From contig NZ_JAOTQN010000001.1 of the NCBI RefSeq assembly GCF_025641885.1, forward strand, positions 372,001 through 436,000: a stretch of 64,000 bases of DNA, given 5' to 3'. The translations under genes and the position numbers were made by a program. Positions 1-8,753 of this stretch are shown piece by piece. This DNA comes from Pyrobaculum sp. 3827-6 (GTDB lineage Archaea > Thermoproteota > Thermoprotei > Thermoproteales > Thermoproteaceae). The notes below the pieces were generated by a model. It did no database searches, was not told the origin of the DNA, and worked only from the letters and a program-made list of their open reading frames with translations. Each line of letters begins with the position of its first letter. The stretch's first letter is position 1.

Positions 1-823
1 CCCCCGCCACGTAGACCCCCGGGGGGCCGGCCTCCATATACTTATTCACAGAGACCGCCCCCGTGGGGCCCAGCTTGGCGCCAGCCTTAACAGCGAGCTC
101 CACGTTCGGCCTCACCCCGGTGGCCATGACCACGGCGTCTGCCGGGTAGCGCCCCTTGTCGGTTACCACGTACTCCACCTTGCTCCCTCCCGCAATCTTT
201 TCTATCCTCTCCCCCATCCTGAGCTCCACCCCCCGGCTCTCCATGTAGCTCGCCACCAGCCGCCCTATGTCTGAGTCAAGCACCTTAGACATGGGGAAAG
301 GCCCGGCGTCTATTAAAACCACCTTTTTACCCATTGAGTTTAACACATCCGCCATCTCAACCCCTATATACCCCGCCCCCACCACCACCACACTAGCCGC
401 TCCCCTCAACACAGACCTAGCCTCCTCCACGCTGTCCACACCCCTCAGCACCACCACCCCGCTCTTATCCAGCCCCTCCACCTGCGGCACCCACGGCCTG
501 GCGCCAGTGGCGATTATCACAGCGTCGAAGTCGAGAGCCCCGGCGAGACGCCCCTCTAGCTTAGCTTTACCACCTGCGATGTCGACTACCTTCGTCTTGG
601 TGTACACCTCCACGCCCCTCTCCAACTCAAAACTCTCCTCCTGGTAAAGCCACAGAGCCTCTTGAGAAAGGCCGGCGATGGCGTAGGGAATGGCGCACGG
701 CGCGTGGGTGATGTAGCCGCCAGCCTCCACTAGGACCACTCTGCAACTCGGGCACATCCTCTTGGCGCGAGACGCGGCGGTGGCCCCCGCCGCCCCCCCT
801 CCCACTACTAATATCGTCTTCAC
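1..823 (-). CDS. FAD/NAD-dependent CoA-disulfide reductase / NADH oxidase-type flavoprotein (3' end outside window)
   Basis: About 274 residues are visible before the frame runs off the window edge. The N-terminus is an FAD-binding Rossmann motif (VVGGGAAG, residues 6-13). Cys43, in HAPCAIPY, is at the position of the redox cysteine of CoA-disulfide reductases and NADH oxidases of the pyridine nucleotide-disulfide oxidoreductase family. A second nucleotide-binding motif (VVVGAGYIG) follows near residue 160, then the ATG.RPN motif. The start is a GTG with A/T-rich promoter sequence just upstream, suggesting a leaderless message. It follows the fumarate reductase genes on the same strand after 39 bases, so it may belong to their unit. 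The exact acceptor (CoA disulfide, O2, sulfur) cannot be decided from sequence. Confidence 0.85.
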   Translation of the reverse strand, partial: MKTILVVGGGAAGATAASRAKRMCPSCRVVLVEAGGYITHAPCAIPYAIAGLSQEALWLYQEESFELERGVEVYTKTKVVDIAGGKAKLEGRLAGALDFDAVIIATGARPWVPQVEGLDKSGVVVLRGVDSVEEARSVLRGAASVVVVGAGYIGVEMADVLNSMGKKVVLIDAGPFPMSKVLDSDIGRLVASYMESRGVELRMGERIEKIAGGSKVEYVVTDKGRYPADAVVMATGVRPNVELAVKAGAKLGPTGAVSVNKYMEAGPPGVYVAG

Positions 824-862
824 TAGATAAACATAAATAAATCCTTTTTAATCTTTCTGGAA

Positions 863-1168
863 TTATGTATCAGTAACTAAATCTTTAATTATATTTTTAC
901 CTTTCAAGGGCTCTATAAATATCTCCTTTGTCCCCAGGTCGGAGAGCTTTATGGCGCACGCCAGCCGCGGCACGCCGTTTATAACCATGGCGCAGGCCCC
1001 GCAGACCCCCATCCTACACGCGTATCTAAAACTAAGCGATCCATCAATCCCCCTTATTTTAAACAAGAGATCTAACACAGTGACGTTGGGGTTCTCCACC
1101 TCCAACCTGTAGCTCTGGTAGTACTGCCGTCCCTGGGTGCCCCGCTTGACGTGGATAGTGACCTCCAT
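863..1168 (-). CDS. Short [2Fe-2S] subunit of fumarate reductase/succinate dehydrogenase
   Basis: A 101-residue protein with a plant-ferredoxin-type [2Fe-2S] motif: Cys51, Cys56, Cys59 and Cys71 (C-x4-C-x2-C-x11-C), matching the N-terminal half of FrdB/SdhB. The usual C-terminal half, carrying the [4Fe-4S] and [3Fe-4S] clusters (total about 230 residues or more), is absent, and no cysteine-rich frame follows before the next gene. The ATG overlaps the stop of the flavoprotein gene by one base, with a GGAGGT ribosome-binding site just upstream, so the two are translationally coupled. It probably passes electrons to the FrdA-like subunit from a soluble or membrane donor not seen here. The truncation may be genuine rather than a frameshift. 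Confidence 0.85.
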   Translation of the reverse strand: MEVTIHVKRGTQGRQYYQSYRLEVENPNVTVLDLLFKIRGIDGSLSFRYACRMGVCGACAMVINGVPRLACAIKLSDLGTKEIFIEPLKGKNIIKDLVTDT

Positions 1169-2898
1169 CAGTACCTCCTAACCTCAGGCATCCACCTCGT
1201 GATGTTCACCTCCCGCTTAGCCACGAGGAGAGAGCCCCCGTAGATGTAGTACAGGGTGTGCCTCAGCCACGACTTGTCCTCTCTCTGCGGGTAGTCAAGC
1301 CGGTAGTGAGATCCGCGGCTCTCTTGTCTGAGGAGGGCGCCGGTAAGTATGGTCTGCGCCGCTAGAACAGCCCCGTCGAGCTCTAAAACCTCGCGGAGCT
1401 CCATGTTATAGACAAGCCCCCCGTCTGAGATTCTAATATCGGCGAGCCTCTTCTGCAACGCCGACAGCCTCCCCAGCGCCTTAGACAGCTCAGAGCCGTG
1501 CCTCACCACGCCCGCCGCCTCATCCATGATGTTCTGCAACTCCCTCGCAATAGAGGAGGGGGTCTCCCCACCCCTCTCCCGCTTAAGGAGGCCGTGCACC
1601 CGCTCCTCCTCCCTCTTCACCTCCTCGGTCAACATTCCGGAGGGGGTGGAGGGCGTGGATTTCGCGTAGTCCGCAGCCGCCTCGCCAGTGAGCCTCCCCC
1701 ACACGGCGCACTCCGAGAGGGAGTTTGACCCCAGTCTATTCGCCCCGTGGAGGCCTACCGACGCCACCTCCCCCGCCGCCCAAAGCCCCCTTATCCAGCG
1801 TCCGTCAGCCGTGAGGACCCTTCCCTGGGCGTCTGTGTATACGCCCCCCATGAAGTAGTGGGCCGCTGGTCTAACGGGTATGAGATCCCTCGTGGGGTCG
1901 ACGCCGGCGTACGTCTTGGAGAGCTCGAGTAGCTGAGGCAACCTCTCCTTTAGCCTCTTCTCGTCGATATGCCTCACGTCGAGGCCCACGTAGCAGAGGC
2001 CAGACTCATGGGTGAAGCCCCTGCCCTGGGCGCACTCCATGTAGATCGCCCTGGACACCACGTCCCTGGGAGCCAGCTCCATCCTCTCGGGGGCGTACCT
2101 CTTCATAAACCTCTCCCCAAGCCTATTCACCAGGTAGCCCCCCTCGGCCCTAGCCGCCTCAGATATCAAAATACCGCTTGGAACCAGCGCGGTTGGGTGG
2201 AACTGTACAAACTCCATATCTCTAAGGGCGGCGCCAGCTCGCAACGCGTAGCCGTATACCTCGCCCGTGTTTAGATACCCCATGGTGGTGGTTCGGAACA
2301 TCCTCCCCCCGCCCCCCGCCGCCAGCACCCCCGCCTTCGCGGCGAAGCCCTTGAGCTCGCCCCTCCTCATGTCGTACGCCACGAAGCCGAGAAACACGCC
2401 GTTCCTCACCACTATCCTAGTGACGAAGTGCTCCTCATACAGATGAACGTTGGGAAGCCCCTTTACATATTTATAAAGGGCCGTCATTATGTAGAACCCA
2501 GTCTTGTCCTTCACGAAGAGCGTCCTGGGCTTAGACATGCCTCCGAAGAGCCTCAGCGAGTAGGAGCCGTCGGGGTCCCTGTTCCACGGCACGCCGATAG
2601 ACTCAAGAAACTTAACCTCCCGCGGCGCCTCGTAGGCAAATTGGACAGCCACCTCCTGATCCACCAGATAGTCACCCCCCTTCACCGTGTCGTAGGCGTG
2701 GAGCTCCGGGCTGTCGCCGGTCTTCGCCGGGTCAACCACGGCGGCCATGCCCCCCTCCGCCGATATGCTGTGGGAGCGGGGCCCACTTACCTTTGTCAAG
2801 ACAGCTACCTCCGCACCTGCGGCGGCAGCGGCGGCGGCCGCCCTGAGACCCGCCAGCCCCGAGCCTACTACAACTACGTCGTATTTTAAAACCTCCAC
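1168..2898 (-). CDS. Fumarate reductase/succinate dehydrogenase flavoprotein subunit
   Basis: The 576 residues match the FrdA/SdhA family. The dinucleotide-binding GSGLAG is at residues 12-17. The R-S-H-S-x2-A-E-G-G motif has His43 at the position of covalent FAD attachment. HPTAL, the R/E-rich SEAARAEGG segment, PVRPAAHYFMGG and GLHGANRLGSNSL are family motifs of the substrate and FAD site. In the dicarboxylate/4-hydroxybutyrate cycle fumarate is reduced to succinate, which fits the adjacent dehydratase and ligase genes; the sequence alone cannot separate fumarate reductase from succinate dehydrogenase. No membrane-anchor subunits (C/D) lie next to it. The GTG start is about 22 bases downstream of a TTTTTAAATT box. 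Confidence 0.9.
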   Translation of the reverse strand: MEVLKYDVVVVGSGLAGLRAAAAAAAAGAEVAVLTKVSGPRSHSISAEGGMAAVVDPAKTGDSPELHAYDTVKGGDYLVDQEVAVQFAYEAPREVKFLESIGVPWNRDPDGSYSLRLFGGMSKPRTLFVKDKTGFYIMTALYKYVKGLPNVHLYEEHFVTRIVVRNGVFLGFVAYDMRRGELKGFAAKAGVLAAGGGGRMFRTTTMGYLNTGEVYGYALRAGAALRDMEFVQFHPTALVPSGILISEAARAEGGYLVNRLGERFMKRYAPERMELAPRDVVSRAIYMECAQGRGFTHESGLCYVGLDVRHIDEKRLKERLPQLLELSKTYAGVDPTRDLIPVRPAAHYFMGGVYTDAQGRVLTADGRWIRGLWAAGEVASVGLHGANRLGSNSLSECAVWGRLTGEAAADYAKSTPSTPSGMLTEEVKREEERVHGLLKRERGGETPSSIARELQNIMDEAAGVVRHGSELSKALGRLSALQKRLADIRISDGGLVYNMELREVLELDGAVLAAQTILTGALLRQESRGSHYRLDYPQREDKSWLRHTLYYIYGGSLLVAKREVNITRWMPEVRRY

Positions 2899-2971
2899 AG
2901 AGTGCGTAATTTAAAAAGTTATAAAGTTATTTTGTCATTATTTATAATTCCTTGAAAATTTTAATTATAGT

Positions 2972-4477
2972 TCAAGTCTTTTGAGCCTCGGAAGGCCGCC
3001 GCGGCTCCGGCTCCTTAGGCCACTTGACAGTGACCTTGACCCTCGCCAGCGACTTGGCGATCTCCTCAGCCTTCTGGAAGTCGTAGAGCCTTGTGAACAT
3101 AATCTTCTGAGCCGCGGGGGACCCCGCGCCGTGTACAGACTCCACCAGGTACCCCACGCTCACCGACACGTTTTCCAACAGCCTCACAAGCCTAAGCCTC
3201 TCCTCGGTGGGTATTTCGGGGACGCCCTGCAGATACTTCTCAATTAGGTGTCTAATCTCCCCGTTTTTGAAGTCGAATTCGCTGGGGGCGGTGCCCACTA
3301 TCCCGCCGGCGATGTCGTGGGCTATCTTAGCCACCTCGTAGGGGAACCGCGCCACCATGTGCTTAGTCACGTTGGCGTACATGGGGTTTACCCACCAGCC
3401 CCCATCGTCCAGTAGCTTAACCCCCTCCCAGCTGGCGGCCAGCCCGGCGCTGTACATAGACTCGTTTAGAAACACCATCTCAGCCAGCTTCTCCGCGACG
3501 GCCGGCTTATCAGCGATGCCTATGGCCCTGGCGAGGCCTTGAGTAGCCCCGATTATGACGTCGCCCAGCCCCGACTTGCAACCACCATACCCCTGTCTGT
3601 GGTACGACGCGAATATCTCCACCAGCGGCCCGGTCCACCGCCAGTCTTTGTAGAGAAACACACGGTCCCAGGGGACGAACACGTCTTCGAATATGACCAG
3701 CCCCTCGTGGTGGGCCATGTAGGGCACGCCGTCGAGGTCGCCCCCCTCCAGCCTCCTGGCGTCGTTTATCTGTCGGCCGACCACCACTGTGACTCCTGGC
3801 GTGTCTAGAGGCACGGCGAAGGCCACAGCGTAGGAGGCGTCGCTCTCGGTCATGGCCCTCGTCGGGAGGACGATAACTTCGTCGACGACGGCGATCCCCG
3901 TTATGTTGGCCTTGGCCCCCCTTACCACTATGCCGTCGTCTCTCTGCTCCACCACCCGCACATAGGCGTCTGGGTTCGGCTGCTCGCTGGGCCTCAGAGT
4001 CCTCACCCCCTTGACATCCGTCATCGCCCCCGCCAGAGCCAAGTCGTTCCTCTGGACGTACTCCAGATACTTCATAAAGCGCTCTTTATACTCGGCCCGC
4101 CCCTCCCTAGCCGCGATTTTGTGAGTAATTATATAGAGGGTGTTCAAGGCGTCCCAGCCCACGCACCTCTGGAAACAAGTCCCCGTCTTGTGGCTCAGCT
4201 TCCTCAGAAGCTTCACCTTAGCCACGAGATCTGCCGGGCTTTGGTGGATGTGGACAAACCTATTCACCTCCTCCCCGATGTAGGGGCTGTAGGCCCTCGC
4301 CAGATCTCTAGTGTCCTCTTGAAAAGCGGCGTCGAAGGTGGCTTTGAAAGACTCCACCGAGGGCTTTAGGAAGAGGTTTGTAGTGACGTCGGTAACTCTC
4401 TTGCCCATTATATAAATCCTCGCGTGTTTCCTATTCTTAATGCCCTCAACATACTGCTGGCCGGTTCTCAGCCCCAT
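2972..4477 (-). CDS. abfD: 4-hydroxybutyryl-CoA dehydratase
   Basis: The 501 residues match the [4Fe-4S]/FAD radical dehydratase that converts 4-hydroxybutyryl-CoA to crotonyl-CoA. The cluster ligands are present with family spacing: Cys101 and Cys105 (C-x3-C) and His293 and Cys300 (HRQGYGGC), corresponding to C99, C103, H292 and C299 of the clostridial enzyme. This is the signature enzyme of the dicarboxylate/4-hydroxybutyrate and 3-hydroxypropionate/4-hydroxybutyrate cycles. It is divergent from the aldehyde dehydrogenase-family gene across a strongly A/T-rich promoter region; a CATTTATAAAC box is centred about 22 bases before the ATG. Length and motifs look intact. Confidence 0.97.
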   Translation of the reverse strand: MGLRTGQQYVEGIKNRKHARIYIMGKRVTDVTTNLFLKPSVESFKATFDAAFQEDTRDLARAYSPYIGEEVNRFVHIHQSPADLVAKVKLLRKLSHKTGTCFQRCVGWDALNTLYIITHKIAAREGRAEYKERFMKYLEYVQRNDLALAGAMTDVKGVRTLRPSEQPNPDAYVRVVEQRDDGIVVRGAKANITGIAVVDEVIVLPTRAMTESDASYAVAFAVPLDTPGVTVVVGRQINDARRLEGGDLDGVPYMAHHEGLVIFEDVFVPWDRVFLYKDWRWTGPLVEIFASYHRQGYGGCKSGLGDVIIGATQGLARAIGIADKPAVAEKLAEMVFLNESMYSAGLAASWEGVKLLDDGGWWVNPMYANVTKHMVARFPYEVAKIAHDIAGGIVGTAPSEFDFKNGEIRHLIEKYLQGVPEIPTEERLRLVRLLENVSVSVGYLVESVHGAGSPAAQKIMFTRLYDFQKAEEIAKSLARVKVTVKWPKEPEPRRPSEAQKT

Positions 4478-4489
4478 ACATCCACATCC

Positions 4490-4580
4490 ATTGGAGTTTA
4501 TAAATGATTCGAAAAATTTAAATTATAGATAATTGTAAAAATATAAATTTATTAAATACATAAAAAAAGTTTAAAAATTT
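4490..4580. promoter_or_regulatory. Divergent promoter region between dehydratase and succinyl-CoA reductase genes
   Basis: An intergenic stretch rich in A/T. On the minus strand a TTTATAAA box (about 4497-4504) serves the dehydratase. On the plus strand TTTAAAAATTTAAAA (about 4570-4584) is the TATA candidate for the gene starting at 4597. This would co-express neighbouring steps of one pathway in opposite directions. Confidence 0.55.
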
Positions 4581-4596
4581 AAAATAGATGAGGGGC

Positions 4597-6009
4597 ATGT
4601 CTAAACTCCTCGTCATAAACCCAGCCACGGAGGAGGTCATTGCAGAACTACCGCAGGCCACGGCGGAGGATATCAGGGCAACCATAGACGCGGCGTACGA
4701 AGCCTTCCTCAAGTGGTCTGAGACCCCCCTGAGAGAGAGGGCCAAGTTGCTGTACAAGGCGGCTGAGCTCCTAGAGAAAAGCCAAGAGGAGCTCCTAAAG
4801 ACGCTGGTGGCCGAGTCGGGGAAGCCCATAAGAGACGCCAGGGCCGAGATGGTGAGGGCCATATCTATAATTAGGGCCAGCGCCGAGGAGGCGAGGTACG
4901 TGCTAGAGGGCGCGGTGCCCCGGGTAGACGCCTACGAGTACCCGCCTGGCAATGAAAACCGCCTAGTCACAATCGTCAGGGAGCCCATCGGCGTCGTGGG
5001 GGGAGCCCAGAGCTACAACAACCCAGCCTCCACCTTCGCCCACAAGGTGGCCCCCGTCGTCGCGGCGGGTAACACAGTGGTGATCAAGCCCTCCTCCTAC
5101 ACCCCCATAACAGCGTTGAAAATGGCCGAGATCTTCGCCAAGGCTGGGTTCCCCAGCGGCGTGGTAAACGTGGTGGTGGGGAGCGGCGAGGAGGTATTCA
5201 ACGAATTTATAGACAGCCCCAGGGTGGCCGCCATAAACTTCACAGGGAGCACCGCGGTGGGGCTCCAGGTAGCGGCAAAGGCCGCGGGGAGAGGCAAGAA
5301 GTTCATGGTGGCCCCCGGCGGCTCAGACCCGGCGCTGGTCTTCGCAGACGCAGATCTCGAGCGGGCGGCGGCTATCATCGCGAGGGCGAGGTTTGAAAAC
5401 GCTGGGCAGAACTGCAACGCCACGAAGAGGGTCTTCGTCCACAGAAGCGTATACAACACCTTTGTAAAACTCCTCCTGGAGAGGGTGGCCGTCTTGAAGG
5501 TTGGCGACCCCATGGACGAGTCTGTGGACATGGGGCCGCTGGTTTCGGACAAGATGGTGAAGTCTATGGAGAAGTTTACCAACGACGCCGTGGCCAAAGG
5601 CGGCAGGGTGCTGATAGGCGGCAGGCGGATGAACAGGAGGGGCTATTTCTACGAGCCCACGGTAATCGCCTTTGAGAAGGATACAGACGCCCTCGTGCTG
5701 AGGGAAGAGGTCTTCGGACCTGTCCTGCCGGTGGTGCCCTTCGACACGGAGGAGGAGGCTGTGGCCTACGCCAATGCCACGCAGTACGGCCTGCAGGCCG
5801 CGGTGTACACCAGCGACTACAGAAGGGCGTTTAGAATAGCACGTGCCATAAAGGCGGGGGCCGTCATGATAAACGACTCCACGAGGGTGCGCTTCGACGC
5901 GCTGCCCTACGGCGGGGTTAAGATGTCGGGCTTCGGCTGGAGAGAAGGCGTTAGATCCACCATGTACTACTTCACAGAGCCCAAGTACTACGTCTTAAAC
6001 ACCGCGTAG
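4597..6009 (+). CDS. Probable succinyl-CoA reductase (CoA-acylating aldehyde dehydrogenase family)
   Basis: An aldehyde dehydrogenase fold of 470 residues. Numbering from an upstream ATG at 4588, the catalytic Cys is 276 (ENAGQNCNATKR), the NAD(P)-binding FTGSTAVG motif is at 218-225 and the oxyanion Asn is within YNNP near 144. The general-base glutamate of hydrolytic family members (ELGG) is replaced by alanine (APGG, Ala242). Loss of that Glu is expected in CoA-dependent acylating enzymes, where CoA rather than water attacks the thioester. Together with 4-hydroxybutyryl-CoA dehydratase and an acyl-CoA ligase on either side, this supports reduction of succinyl-CoA to succinic semialdehyde, as known for Pyrobaculum/Thermoproteus autotrophs. 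I prefer the ATG at 4597 over 4588 because of its spacing from the TATA-like box. Non-acylating succinic semialdehyde dehydrogenase is the alternative. Confidence 0.8.
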   Translation: MSKLLVINPATEEVIAELPQATAEDIRATIDAAYEAFLKWSETPLRERAKLLYKAAELLEKSQEELLKTLVAESGKPIRDARAEMVRAISIIRASAEEARYVLEGAVPRVDAYEYPPGNENRLVTIVREPIGVVGGAQSYNNPASTFAHKVAPVVAAGNTVVIKPSSYTPITALKMAEIFAKAGFPSGVVNVVVGSGEEVFNEFIDSPRVAAINFTGSTAVGLQVAAKAAGRGKKFMVAPGGSDPALVFADADLERAAAIIARARFENAGQNCNATKRVFVHRSVYNTFVKLLLERVAVLKVGDPMDESVDMGPLVSDKMVKSMEKFTNDAVAKGGRVLIGGRRMNRRGYFYEPTVIAFEKDTDALVLREEVFGPVLPVVPFDTEEEAVAYANATQYGLQAAVYTSDYRRAFRIARAIKAGAVMINDSTRVRFDALPYGGVKMSGFGWREGVRSTMYYFTEPKYYVLNTA

Positions 6010-6177
6010 TTTTTAACACACCGCCGCACATTTATAGACGGCGTGAAACTGGCGTGTGGGCGCGGTCTGTATCTCACCAATGCGGCGCTGGGCAATCAAC
6101 ATTATATAAAATTGAAAAAATAGTTTATTTTAAAATATTGAAAGAAAACTTTATATGGGTTTTAGAATAGGCGTAGC

Positions 6178-8085
6178 ATGTCTAAAGAATTTCTTGAGGT
6201 GTATAGAAAATCTCTTGAAGACCCCGTCCGCTTCTGGGAGGAGCAGGCGAGGAAGCTTTACTGGAGGGAGTCCTGGGCTAAGGCCTACGACGACTCCAAC
6301 CCGCCTTTCTACAAGTGGTTTGTGGGGGGCAAGACGAACATCGCCTATAACGCCCTGGATGTGCACATCAAGGCTGGCAGAGCTAACAAGGCGGCGCTGA
6401 TCTGGGTCTCGCCCTACGAGGGGGCTAGGGTGCTGAGGTATTGGGATCTCTACAGAGAGGTCAACCGCCTCTCTGTCCTGCTCCGGTCGCTGGGGGTGGA
6501 GAAGGGCGACAGGGTGGCTATCTACATGCCCATGATCCCCGAGGCCATGGTGGCCATGCTGGCAGTCAATAGGATAGGCGCCGTCCACACCGTGGTGTTC
6601 TCCGGCTTCGGCGCCCAGGCCCTCGCCGACAGAATTATAGACGCTGACGCCAAGCTCGTCATCACCGCCGACGGCATGAGGAGGAGGGGCAAGGTAACCC
6701 CGCTGAAGCCCACCGTAGACGAGGCGTTGAAGATAGTTGGCAACGACGTAGGGGTCTTAGTCTACAAACACGTGGGGGCGAACGTGGCGATGAGACACGG
6801 GAAGGATCTCTGGTGGCACGAGGAGATATCTAAAATACCGCCAAACGCCTACGCCGAGCCTGAGTGGGTCAGCGGCGACTCGCCGCTCTTCATTCTCTAC
6901 ACCTCGGGCACCACGGGGAAGCCCAAGGGGATACTCCACCTACACGGCCAGTACATGGTGTGGATCTGGTACGCCTTCAACCACCTGGTGGGGGCCGAGA
7001 GGGAGTTCCGCGACGACATAGTCTTCTTCTCCACCGCCGACATCGGCTGGATATCGGGCCACCACTACGGCGTCCACGGCCCCCTCCTAAACGGCCTCAC
7101 CGTGCTCTGGTACGAAGACGCGCCCGACTACCCGCACCCGGGCGTGTGGTGGGAAATCGTAGACACCTACAAAGTCACACACCTCCTCTTCTCCCCCACC
7201 GCCATTAGGCTTCTTATGAAGTACGGCGAGGAGTGGCCAATGAGGTATAAGCTAGACACCCTCATGGCCCTCTACCCCACCGGCGAGGTGCTAAACGAAG
7301 AAGCCTACAACTGGATGAGGAGGTACCTATGCCGCGAGAGGGCGGAGTGCCAGGTGGCCGACATATGGGGCCAGACGGAGACCGCCTGCTTCGTGACGGC
7401 GCCCGGCTCCATGAACCTCGGCGGGTTTAGGTACAAATACGGCTCCGTGGGCCTCCCCTACCCCACCCTGAGGCTCGTGGCCCTCGACGACGACGGCCGG
7501 GAGCTACCCCCCGGGCAGAAGGGCCACATCGCCGTGAAGCCCCCCCTGCCCCCCGCCTTCCTCCACACCCTCTGGAAAGACCCGGAGAGATACGTCAAGA
7601 GCTACTGGTCCCGCTTCCCCGGCTACTACACCACGGGCGACCTGGGCTACATAGACGAGGAGGGGCACCTCCACATACTCGGCAGGTCAGACGACGTGAT
7701 TAAGGTGGCTGGCCACCGCCTGTCCACCAGAGAGGTGGAGGACATACTCACCTCGCACCCAGCCGTGGCGGAGGCCGCCGTGGTGGGCATACCAGACCCA
7801 GTCAGAGGCGAGGTGCTGGGCGTATTCGTAGTCCCCAAGCTCGGGGCGAAGATAACAGAGGAGGAGGTGGCCCAGCACCTACGCAAAACCCTGGGGCCCG
7901 TGGCGGTCGTGGGGAAGATAGCCATAGTAGGTAAGCTACCCAAGACGAGGACTGGGAAGGTGATGAGGCGCGTCCTTAGGGCGTTGGCTGCGGACCAGCC
8001 GCTGGGCGACTTAAGCACCCTTGAGGAGCAGGAGGCCCTGGCGGAGCTTCAAAAAGAGCTCTCTAAATCACCAACTGCACCCTAA
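6178..8085 (+). CDS. Probable 4-hydroxybutyrate-CoA ligase (AMP-forming)
   Basis: The 635 residues are an acetyl-CoA-synthetase-like adenylating enzyme. The ATP-binding motif [11 protein letters not shown] is at 241-251, the YTTGDLG hinge region near 484-490, and the catalytic lysine Lys594 in PKTRTGK. The acyl-pocket motif reads DIWGQTET with Gly398; acetyl-CoA synthetases have Trp there (WWQTET), which restricts the pocket to acetate. Gly at this place is associated with larger substrates, including 4-hydroxybutyrate in thermoacidophilic archaea. The neighbouring dehydratase and reductase support 4-hydroxybutyrate as substrate. A CTTTATATG box is about 25 bases upstream of the ATG. The 3' end overlaps the convergent proteasome gene by 23 bases. 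Other short-chain acids remain possible. Confidence 0.82.
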   Translation: MSKEFLEVYRKSLEDPVRFWEEQARKLYWRESWAKAYDDSNPPFYKWFVGGKTNIAYNALDVHIKAGRANKAALIWVSPYEGARVLRYWDLYREVNRLSVLLRSLGVEKGDRVAIYMPMIPEAMVAMLAVNRIGAVHTVVFSGFGAQALADRIIDADAKLVITADGMRRRGKVTPLKPTVDEALKIVGNDVGVLVYKHVGANVAMRHGKDLWWHEEISKIPPNAYAEPEWVSGDSPLFILYTSGTTGKPKGILHLHGQYMVWIWYAFNHLVGAEREFRDDIVFFSTADIGWISGHHYGVHGPLLNGLTVLWYEDAPDYPHPGVWWEIVDTYKVTHLLFSPTAIRLLMKYGEEWPMRYKLDTLMALYPTGEVLNEEAYNWMRRYLCRERAECQVADIWGQTETACFVTAPGSMNLGGFRYKYGSVGLPYPTLRLVALDDDGRELPPGQKGHIAVKPPLPPAFLHTLWKDPERYVKSYWSRFPGYYTTGDLGYIDEEGHLHILGRSDDVIKVAGHRLSTREVEDILTSHPAVAEAAVVGIPDPVRGEVLGVFVVPKLGAKITEEEVAQHLRKTLGPVAVVGKIAIVGKLPKTRTGKVMRRVLRALAADQPLGDLSTLEEQEALAELQKELSKSPTAP

Positions 8086-8674
8086 CCTCCTCCTCCCTGG
8101 CCCCTTTTTCATCCACAACAACGAGGTCGATCCCCCCGCCGGAGACGGGGTCCCTCTCGATGGCGGCCTTAAGCGCCTGCACAGCCAGCCTCTTGGTCTC
8201 CTCTATCGACATGTCGTTCCTGTAGTTGCCGTCCAGCACGGCAGCGGCCAGCTTGGCGCCTGTGCCCAACGCGGCGTAGTTATCCTCAATTAGACTCCCC
8301 AGGGGGTCCATTACAATTAGGTGGGGCCCCTCCTCGTCGACGCCCCCCACGAGCACCTCGGCGAAGAAGGGCATAAACCTCCTGCTGAACATAACCACAG
8401 AGAGGAGCTTAGCCATGGCGTGGACAGAGGGCTTCTTCTTCATCTCCAGCTCGTAAGACTTGGCGTTTAGCTTGAGAATTTTGGCCAGGGTCTGCATGTC
8501 GGCGATTATGCCGGCGGAGGCGATGGCCAGCTTGTCGTCGACGACGAAAACCTTCTTGCCAGAGGAGCTCAGGGTGTAGAAGCCGTACGACACCCTCTTC
8601 TCAGCCGCCAGAACCACGCCCCCAGCAGTCTTGATGCCCACGGCCGTCGCGCCGATCTGAACCTCCTCACCCAT
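8063..8674 (-). CDS. psmB: Proteasome beta subunit lacking the catalytic threonine
   Basis: A 20S proteasome beta-type subunit of 203 residues. The start MGEEVQIG is preferred over an upstream ATG at 8710, because a TTATATA box is centred about 24 bases before it. An 8-residue propeptide-like stretch precedes ATAVGIK. Aligned with archaeal beta subunits (G/TTTVGI), the mature residue 1 is alanine instead of the nucleophilic threonine, while Glu17 and Lys33 (mature numbering) and the SGGGID segment are kept. It is therefore probably a structural subunit that pairs with another, active beta subunit encoded elsewhere, as in other crenarchaea with two beta genes. It shares a divergent promoter region with rtcA. 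Confidence 0.93.
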   Translation of the reverse strand: MGEEVQIGATAVGIKTAGGVVLAAEKRVSYGFYTLSSSGKKVFVVDDKLAIASAGIIADMQTLAKILKLNAKSYELEMKKKPSVHAMAKLLSVVMFSRRFMPFFAEVLVGGVDEEGPHLIVMDPLGSLIEDNYAALGTGAKLAAAVLDGNYRNDMSIEETKRLAVQALKAAIERDPVSGGGIDLVVVDEKGAREEEVRVQLVI

Positions 8675-8693
8675 GAGAGCGGCCGTATGTGGT

Positions 8694-8735
8694 GTATATA
8701 AGCATTCCACCGCCGTGGGGAGAGGCTTAAAAACC
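8694..8735. promoter_or_regulatory. Divergent promoters for psmB and rtcA
   Basis: TATATAAGC at about 8695-8704 reads as GCTTATATA toward psmB, centred about 24 bases from its ATG. GCTTAAAAA at about 8725-8733 lies about 25 bases before the GTG of rtcA at 8754. The spacing rules out the longer upstream starts of both frames, which would overlap each other's promoters. Confidence 0.55.
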
Positions 8736-8753
8736 CCGGCGCTGGAGGTAGAC

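Noticed and set aside
267-647. Thr/Ser/Pro-rich plus-strand frame resembling a surface stalk.
   Set aside because: It lies antisense to the flavoprotein gene, whose motifs are clear; the composition is a by-product of the opposite strand's codons.
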